A stretch of 64,000 nucleotides of DNA, taken from contig CACXLJ010000002.1 of NCBI GenBank assembly GCA_902768435.1, positions 191,448 through 255,447 on the forward strand, written 5' to 3'. Every line of letters starts with the position of its first letter. Positions within the stretch are counted from its first letter, which is position 1. The notes beneath the pieces were generated by a model, which saw only the letters and a program-made list of their open reading frames with translations, made no database searches and was not told the DNA's origin. The position numbers and the translations under genes are program-made. Below are positions 59,334-64,000 of the stretch, piece after piece. This DNA comes from an uncultured Bacteroidales bacterium (GTDB lineage: Bacteria > Bacteroidota > Bacteroidia > Bacteroidales > Muribaculaceae).

Positions 59334-60806
59334 ATGGATGAGAGTTTAGAAAAAAAACCGAAACGACCTCGCATTGGTGAAAACAAACCAGCTATTGAAG
59401 AGAATGAGATAGCACGTTATGAGAAGGTCAACTACACTCATGAAGCACCCGAAGTACCTCAGACCGAGGGTTCAATGGATTCTGAAGATCAGCAAAACAA
59501 CAACGGCGGTTATCAGCAGCGCCCCAGCTATGGCTATCAGCAGCGCGGCGGTTACCAGCAGCATGGCTACCAGCAGCGTGGCGGTTACCAGCAACGCGGC
59601 TATCAACAGCGCGGTGGTTACCAGCAGCGTGGCGGATATCAGCAGAGATACCCCCAGCAGCCTCGTTTCGAGCAGACTGCCGAAGAAAACCCAACCGACA
59701 CAACACCCAACGAGGGTGAGAACCAGCAGCAAGGCGGATATCGCCAGCAAGGTGGTTATCAGCAGCGTGGCGGATACCAGCAGCGCGGTGGCTATCAGCA
59801 GCGCGGCGGTTACCAGCAGCGCGGCGGATACCAGCAGCGCGGCGGATACCAGCAGCGCGGTGGCTATCAGCAGCGTGGCGGTTACCAGCAGCGTGGCTAC
59901 AACCCCGGCTATCAGCAGGGCGGTTACAACCCTGGCTATCAGCAGGGCGGCTATAATCCTGGCTATCAGCAGGGCGGCTACCACCAGCAGCGTCAAAAAC
60001 CCAAACGCAACATGGGTCCGCGTCCGCAAATGCGATTCACTCCTCGTCCTCAACCCGTAGAATACGATGAGCCCATCATCGATCCCAATACCGAGATTCG
60101 CCTCAACAAGTTCATGGCTAATGCCGGCATCTGCTCTCGCCGCGAAGCCGACGAACTCATTACCAAGGGTCTCATTAAGGTCAACGGACAACCCGTGACC
60201 GAACTGGGTGCAAAAATCACCCCCAAAGACGAAGTGGAATATAACGGCGAAGTTGTGGCACGCGAGCGCAAGGTTTACATCCTGCTCAACAAGCCCAAGG
60301 ACTGCGTCACCACCAGCGACGACCCCAACGGCCGCAAGACCGTCATGGACATCGTGAAAGGCGCTTGCCAGGAACGCATCTACCCCGTGGGCAGGCTCGA
60401 CCGCAACACCACGGGTGTGCTGCTGCTCACCAACGATGGCGACCTGGCTTCCAAACTCACACATCCCAAGTATGTGAAGAAGAAAATCTATCAGGTCTGG
60501 ACCGACAAGCCCATCAGTGAAGAAGACATGCAGCGCATTGCCGACGGCGTTGAACTCGACGACGGTCCCATCCATGCCGATGCTGTGCAATATGTCTCGG
60601 CTACCGACCGCAAGCAGGCAGGCATCGAGATTCACTCGGGCCGCAACCGCATTGTGCGTCGCATTTTCGAAGCACTGGGCTACCATGTAGTAAAACTCGA
60701 CCGCGTCTACTTCGCCGGACTCACCAAGAAAGACCTGCCTCGCGGCAAATGGCGCTTCCTCACCCAGGAAGAGGTGAACTTCTTGCGTCTTAACTCATTT
60801 GAATAA
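59334..60806 (+). CDS. rluB: RluB/RsuA-type rRNA pseudouridine synthase with long QQRGGY-rich N-terminal region
   Basis: 490 aa. The C-terminal ~240 residues are a standard S4-containing pseudouridine synthase: S4 domain LNKFMANAGICSRREADELI and the catalytic motif GRLDRNTTGVLLLTNDG with the nucleophilic Asp, ending with KLDRVYFAGLTKKDLPRGKWR. The first ~230 residues are low-complexity: a charged start, then about 20 units related to GGYQQR and GYNPGYQQ. Extensions of this type are known in Bacteroidetes RluB homologues, but the length and regularity are notable. It could bind RNA or self-associate (inference). asnS follows after 34 bp, so the two may be one transcript. Confidence 0.92.
   Translation: MDESLEKKPKRPRIGENKPAIEENEIARYEKVNYTHEAPEVPQTEGSMDSEDQQNNNGGYQQRPSYGYQQRGGYQQHGYQQRGGYQQRGYQQRGGYQQRGGYQQRYPQQPRFEQTAEENPTDTTPNEGENQQQGGYRQQGGYQQRGGYQQRGGYQQRGGYQQRGGYQQRGGYQQRGGYQQRGGYQQRGYNPGYQQGGYNPGYQQGGYNPGYQQGGYHQQRQKPKRNMGPRPQMRFTPRPQPVEYDEPIIDPNTEIRLNKFMANAGICSRREADELITKGLIKVNGQPVTELGAKITPKDEVEYNGEVVARERKVYILLNKPKDCVTTSDDPNGRKTVMDIVKGACQERIYPVGRLDRNTTGVLLLTNDGDLASKLTHPKYVKKKIYQVWTDKPISEEDMQRIADGVELDDGPIHADAVQYVSATDRKQAGIEIHSGRNRIVRRIFEALGYHVVKLDRVYFAGLTKKDLPRGKWRFLTQEEVNFLRLNSFE
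59500..59990 (+). repeat. 18-nt coding repeats (GGYQQR) within the rluB-type gene
   Basis: Tandem codon-level repeats such as GGCGGTTACCAGCAGCGT, with two blocks (about 59500-59650 and 59740-59900) split by an acidic linker, then GYNPGYQQG repeats (~59900-59980). Synonymous variation is common, so selection at the protein level is likely. Confidence 0.85.
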
Positions 60807-60840
60807 AAACAATTATCCGATTTAATATCATATCAAAACA

Positions 60841-62235
60841 ATGCAATTAAAACGAACAAAAATAGTTGACATCTTCGACCCGCTGCTGGTGGGCGAGAAA
60901 GTGTGTGTGAAAGGATGGGTTCGTACCCGTCGTGGCAACAAGCATGTGCAGTTCGTTGCCCTGAACGATGGCTCTACCATCAAGAACATCCAAATTGTCA
61001 TCGACCTTCAGAAGTTTGACGAGGAATTCCTCAAACCCATCACTACGGGCGCCAGCCTGCATGTCGACGGCACCCTCGTGCCCTCGCAAGGCAAGGGGCA
61101 AAGCGTGGAAATCCAGGCCGAAGAAATTGAAATCTACGGCACTGCCGATCCCGAGGAATATCCTCTGCAGAAGAAAGGTCACACCCTGGAGTTCCTGCGC
61201 GAGAAGGCCCACCTGCGCATGCGCACCAACACCTTTGGCGCCGTGTTCCGCATCAGGCACCACCTGGCCTTTGCCATCCACAAGTTCTTCAACGAGCGTG
61301 GGTTCTATTACCTGCACACGCCGCTCATCACAGCCAGCGACTGCGAGGGCGCAGGCGACATGTTCCAGGTGACCACCCTCAACCTGGGCGACCTGCCTAA
61401 GACCGAAGATGGCAAGACCGACTACTCGCAGGACTTCTTTGGCAAAACCACCAGTCTCACCGTGTCGGGGCAGCTCGAGGGCGAACTCGGTGCTACCGCA
61501 CTGGGCGCCATCTACACCTTCGGCCCCACCTTCCGTGCCGAGAACAGCAACACGCCTCGTCACCTGGCCGAGTTCTGGATGATTGAGCCCGAAATCGCTT
61601 TCTACGACATCAACGACAACATGGACCTGGCCGAGGACTTCATCAAGTTCTGCGTCAAGTATGCGCTGGAGCACTGCAAGGACGACCTCGAGTTCCTCAA
61701 CAAGATGTACGACGAGACGCTCATCGAGCGCCTGCACAGCGTCATCAAGGACAAGTTTGTGCGCCTCACCTACACCGAGGGCATCGAGATTCTCAAGGCT
61801 GCCAACAAGAAATTTGAGTTCCCCGTCGACTGGGGCACCGACCTGCAGAGCGAGCACGAGCGCTACCTCGTCGAGGAGCACTTCAAGCGTCCCGTCATCC
61901 TCACCGACTATCCGCGTGAAATCAAGGCTTTCTACATGAAGCAGAACGAAGATGGCCGCACCGTGCGCGCCATGGATGTGCTCTTCCCGCAAATTGGCGA
62001 GATCATTGGCGGCAGCGAGCGTGAGGCCGACTACGACAAACTCATTGCCGAGATTGAGCGTCGCGGCATTCCCATGAAGGACATGTGGTGGTATCTCGAG
62101 ACCCGCAAGTTCGGCACTGTGCCTCACAGTGGCTTCGGGCTGGGATTCGAGCGACTCATCCTCTTCGTGACCGGCATGGCTAACATTCGCGATGTCATCC
62201 CTTTCCCGCGCACGCCCAAGAACGCCGAGTTCTAA
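60841..62235 (+). CDS. asnS: Asparagine--tRNA ligase
   Basis: 464 aa. Class IIb synthetase: N-terminal OB domain ([18 protein letters not shown]), motif 2 [21 protein letters not shown] (core [15 protein letters not shown]) and motif 3 [13 protein letters not shown]. The [11 protein letters not shown] form and terminal [11 protein letters not shown] separate it from AspRS. It charges tRNA-Asn. It may be co-transcribed with the rluB-type gene 34 bp upstream and ends before a CTAG-core repeat array and a terminator. Confidence 0.96.
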   Translation: MQLKRTKIVDIFDPLLVGEKVCVKGWVRTRRGNKHVQFVALNDGSTIKNIQIVIDLQKFDEEFLKPITTGASLHVDGTLVPSQGKGQSVEIQAEEIEIYGTADPEEYPLQKKGHTLEFLREKAHLRMRTNTFGAVFRIRHHLAFAIHKFFNERGFYYLHTPLITASDCEGAGDMFQVTTLNLGDLPKTEDGKTDYSQDFFGKTTSLTVSGQLEGELGATALGAIYTFGPTFRAENSNTPRHLAEFWMIEPEIAFYDINDNMDLAEDFIKFCVKYALEHCKDDLEFLNKMYDETLIERLHSVIKDKFVRLTYTEGIEILKAANKKFEFPVDWGTDLQSEHERYLVEEHFKRPVILTDYPREIKAFYMKQNEDGRTVRAMDVLFPQIGEIIGGSEREADYDKLIAEIERRGIPMKDMWWYLETRKFGTVPHSGFGLGFERLILFVTGMANIRDVIPFPRTPKNAEF

Positions 62236-62248
62236 TCGCACCACCCCC

Positions 62249-62373
62249 CTAGAAACAACCTAGGTCATCTATCTCTAGAAAATCTAGAACCACTAGAACT
62301 ACTAGAACAACTAGAGAATCTAGAAAATCTAGAACTACTAGAACAACTAGAAAATCCAGAAATTCTAGAATTC
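62249..62373 (+). repeat. Degenerate 9-nt tandem array (CTAGANNNN, about 13 units)
   Basis: After two irregular units (62249 and 62260), 11 consecutive 9-nt units run from 62275: CTAGAAAAT, CTAGAACCA, CTAGAACTA, CTAGAACAA, CTAGAGAAT, CTAGAAAAT, CTAGAACTA, CTAGAACAA, CTAGAAAAT, CCAGAAATT and CTAGAATTC. A higher-order repeat is visible (AACTA-AACAA-then A/GAAAT recurs). Confidence 0.93.
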
Positions 62374-62387
62374 CCTAAAATAACCAA

Positions 62388-62418
62388 AAGGCCGAGCCCA
62401 TCGCGGGTTCGGCCTTCT
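62388..62418 (+). terminator. Rho-independent terminator after asnS
   Basis: AAGGCCGA-GCCC and GGGTTCGGCCTT arms around ATCGC, then a T-rich end. It lies after the repeat array. Confidence 0.75.
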
Positions 62419-62478
62419 TATTCTATCTTAAAAATCAAGTGCTTATGAAAAAACTTTCTATACAGATTCCCACATTGG

Positions 62479-63045
62479 TCATTTGATAGGTTCACTATCA
62501 TTGCCGTTTTGTGGCGGCGCGAGCAGCTGGCCATCTTCGTGGAGCTCACCTATCTTGCCATCGTGGCGCGGACCCTTCTTGCCGTCATGGCGCGGACCCT
62601 TCTTGCCATCGTGGCGCGGACCCTTCTTGCCATCGTGGCGCGGACCCTTCTTGCCGTCGTGGCGCGGACCCATTTTGCCGTCATGGCGCGGACCCATTTT
62701 GCCGTCATGGCGCGGACCCATGCCTTGGCCCATGTGGCGAGCGTGACGCTCTTTCATTTTGCCGTACTTGAGCTGCTGCTCAGGAGTGAGCACCTTCATC
62801 ACCTTCTTATCGGTCTTCTCGCGCTCACTTCCCATCTTCTCGCCCATCTTGCGCATTTGCTTCATCTCGTCGCCGAAGATCTTTTCCATCTTCTCGCGCT
62901 GGGCGGGAGTGAGGTTCAATTCACTTGCCATGCGCTCGATGCGGCTTTTACCGTCGAACATGCGCGGCGCTTTCATCTCTTCCTGTGCCATCATGGCAAT
63001 TGCCATGGGCATCATCATCGATAAAACTAAAACAATCTTTTTCAT
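62479..63045 (-). CDS. Spy/CpxP-like periplasmic protein with His/Asp-rich C-terminal repeats
   Basis: 188 aa from the ATG at 63045 (MKKIVLVLSMMMPMAIAMMA); the ATG at 63066 adds seven residues. Signal peptide to about residue 20. The body has two LTxxQ-type motifs (ELNLTPAQREKMEKIFGDEM and KVLTPEQQLKYGKM), as in Spy/CpxP periplasmic chaperones or metal sensors. The tail has seven units of GPRHDGKM or GPRHDGKK (residues ~110-165), rich in His and Asp, a likely metal-binding stretch. Function beyond stress or metal handling cannot be inferred. Confidence 0.82.
   Translation of the reverse strand: MKKIVLVLSMMMPMAIAMMAQEEMKAPRMFDGKSRIERMASELNLTPAQREKMEKIFGDEMKQMRKMGEKMGSEREKTDKKVMKVLTPEQQLKYGKMKERHARHMGQGMGPRHDGKMGPRHDGKMGPRHDGKKGPRHDGKKGPRHDGKKGPRHDGKKGPRHDGKIGELHEDGQLLAPPQNGNDSEPIK
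62552..62720 (-). repeat. 24-bp coding repeat, seven units
   Basis: The GCGCGGACCC core recurs every 24 bp (62567, 62591, 62615 and so on). It encodes GPRHDGK(M/K). Near-identity at DNA level makes copy-number change likely. Confidence 0.9.
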
Positions 63046-63148
63046 CTTTCTTTGTTTTTTAGTCATTAATATTATTAGGTTCTTTCTGTGTCTCTTGTCA
63101 CTCCCGCTTCAGCTGCATTTTACCCAAGCGGGTTTGTGACTTTGACTG

Positions 63149-63180
63149 CAAATTTAGGCCATAGTTTATTACTGCGCAAC
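63149..63180 (-). promoter_or_regulatory. Promoter of the Spy/CpxP-like gene
   Basis: On the minus strand: GTTG (63180-63177, partial TTTG), a 20-nt spacer and TAAATTTG (63156-63149). The leader is ~95 nt. The interval 63046-63378 otherwise shows only the promoters of the two divergent genes. Confidence 0.5.
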
Positions 63181-63343
63181 ACCTTAGACCCTCACAAAAG
63201 ACGTATCACCGCTTTTCACCGTTTAAACTCGTTTTTTTCAAGACCAATTACACAAAGGATTTAGGAATGTTAAAATTGGCCCGATTTTTACTTAAAAACC
63301 ATAACAGTCAACAACTTTTGACCAGATTTTGAAAAAAAATCGC

Positions 63344-63351
63344 TAACTTTG
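63344..63351 (+). promoter_or_regulatory. -7 element of the glycogen/starch synthase gene
   Basis: TAACTTTG, ~28 nt before the ATG at 63379. The nearest TTTG (63317) is 23 nt away, slightly off the normal spacing. Confidence 0.5.
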
Positions 63352-63378
63352 CATACTTAATTATAATACTAAAGCGAG

Positions 63379-64000
63379 ATGGACTTAAACAAGGTTTTAT
63401 ACATTTCTCAAGAAATATCGCCATATTTGCCCGACACCCCCATGGCACTTATGAGCAGACAACTTCCTCAAGCAATTCAAGAGAAAGGTGCTGAGGTGCG
63501 TATTTTTATGCCTAAATATGGCTACATCAATGAGCGCCGGCATCAGTTGCACGAAGTCATCAGGCTCTCGGGCATGAACCTCATCATTGACGACACCGAC
63601 CATCCGCTCATCATCAAGGTGGCTACACTGCAGCCTGCACGCATGCAAGTGTACTTCATCTTCAACGAGGACTATTTCAACAAGAACATCTCTGAAGAAC
63701 TCGAAACCGACCTGTCGCCTCTCGACAACGACGAGAGGAGCATCTTCTTTGTGCGCGGCACGCTCGAGACCATGAAGAAACAGCGCTGGGTGCCCGATGT
63801 GATTCACTGCAGCGGATGGCTCTCAGCACTTGCCCCACTCTATATCAAGGACTTCTACGGCGACGACCCCTCGTTCCAGAACGCCAAGGTGGTTTACACC
63901 ATCTTTGACAACGAGCTCCCCGAACCCTTCGATGTGAGGTTCTACGAGAAACTGAAGTTCGACGGCATGAAAGAAAGCAACATCAAGGCGCTGAAAGACA
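63379..64000 (+). CDS. Glycogen/starch synthase (GT5, ADP-glucose type), 5' part
   Basis: 207 residues are present; the gene continues past the window. The start ATG is at 63379. MDLNKVLYISQEISPYLPDTPMALMSRQLPQAIQEKG (core SQEISPYLPDTPMALMSRQ) is the GT5 N-terminal domain, in the position where classic GlgA has KTGGL. VRIFMPKYGYINERRHQLHEV and VPDVIHCSGWLSALAPLY are also typical. Many Bacteroidales carry this short variant (about 270-280 aa), which is missing the C-terminal Rossmann domain; the end is not visible here. It builds alpha-1,4-glucan from ADP- or UDP-glucose. Confidence 0.88.
   Translation, partial: MDLNKVLYISQEISPYLPDTPMALMSRQLPQAIQEKGAEVRIFMPKYGYINERRHQLHEVIRLSGMNLIIDDTDHPLIIKVATLQPARMQVYFIFNEDYFNKNISEELETDLSPLDNDERSIFFVRGTLETMKKQRWVPDVIHCSGWLSALAPLYIKDFYGDDPSFQNAKVVYTIFDNELPEPFDVRFYEKLKFDGMKESNIKALKD

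Noticed and set aside
60847..62244. Long minus-strand open frame opposite asnS
   Set aside because: Antisense shadow of a clear synthetase gene; no domain or start signal.
10051..62373. Arrays as simple microsatellites
   Set aside because: Units are not identical; only a core of 4-6 positions is kept while others vary freely with period maintained, so slippage of a fixed unit does not explain them.
62552..62720. Possible CRISPR or minisatellite
   Set aside because: The 24-bp repeats are in frame inside a coding region and encode GPRHDGK units.
1..64000. Integrated phage, IS element or conjugative element
   Set aside because: No transposase, integrase, relaxase or structural phage genes and no obvious terminal repeats; only the AT-rich ATPase gene looks imported.

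Overview
The window is chromosomal DNA of a Bacteroidales bacterium, probably a gut member of the Muribaculaceae or Prevotellaceae. This is inferred from the many promoters with the Bacteroidetes layout TTTG-N19/20-TAnnTTTG and from the gene families present: GH89 alpha-N-acetylglucosaminidase, C10 (SpeB-like) peptidase, BspA-type leucine-rich repeats, C-terminal dockerin modules, DUF4292 and DUF3943. No phage, transposase, integrase, CRISPR array or rRNA was seen. GC content looks close to 50 percent, except in the AT-rich ATPase gene at 49.4-50.7 kb.

Layout. 1-7 kb: end of dacB, an acidic hypothetical protein, rsmI, a coiled-coil lipoprotein, then glycerate kinase, GH89 and rpiB closed by a terminator. 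7-14.6 kb: AI-2E-type permease, miaA, fabG, a DUF695-like protein, rmuC, nhaD and two hypothetical genes. 14.7-15.4 kb: a structured leader and a redoxin-like protein without cysteine motif. 15.7-26.4 kb: a surface/secreted block with two paralogous modular proteins, a frameshifted C10 peptidase and a small secreted protein; three of the four carry dockerins. 26.5-37 kb: Fic protein, M3 peptidase, an EEP-family protein with two rhomboid proteases, HU, pnp and dgt. 37.3-40.4 kb: LRR protein with dockerin. 40.6-47.2 kb: HIT and greA, then a minus-strand cluster dut, TPR, DUF4292, GNAT-like and polysaccharide flippase. 47.4-54.8 kb: acetyltransferase, DAACS symporter, an AAA/DUF4143 ATPase behind four operator-like repeats, a FecCD-type ABC importer and a DUF3943 protein. 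55-64 kb: trpS, a coiled-coil protein, two tRNA-Val genes, a lipoprotein, purB, an RluB-type pseudouridine synthase with a long QQRGGY tail, asnS, a Spy/CpxP-like protein with His-rich repeats, and the start of a glycogen/starch synthase.

The most unusual signal is a family of degenerate tandem repeats in intergenic DNA downstream of plus-strand genes. There are at least eight loci (10.05, 15.35, 19.98, 25.5, 35.7, 40.4, 56.1 and 62.3 kb). Unit length is fixed within an array (7, 8 or 9 nt), with a conserved 4-6 nt core (CTAGA, CTCGGAG, TAGCA, AACTG, TTCGA) and drifting remaining positions. Five loci share a 9-nt CTAG-core unit. Three loci place a 7-nt array directly after a 9-nt array. Other points worth following: the four 23-bp operator-like repeats at exact 39-40 bp spacing that overlap the AAA/DUF4143 promoter, the Fic promoter palindrome, the orphan structured leader at 14.75 kb, and the dockerin set with two frameshifts.

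All calls are from reading the sequence; no database search was run.
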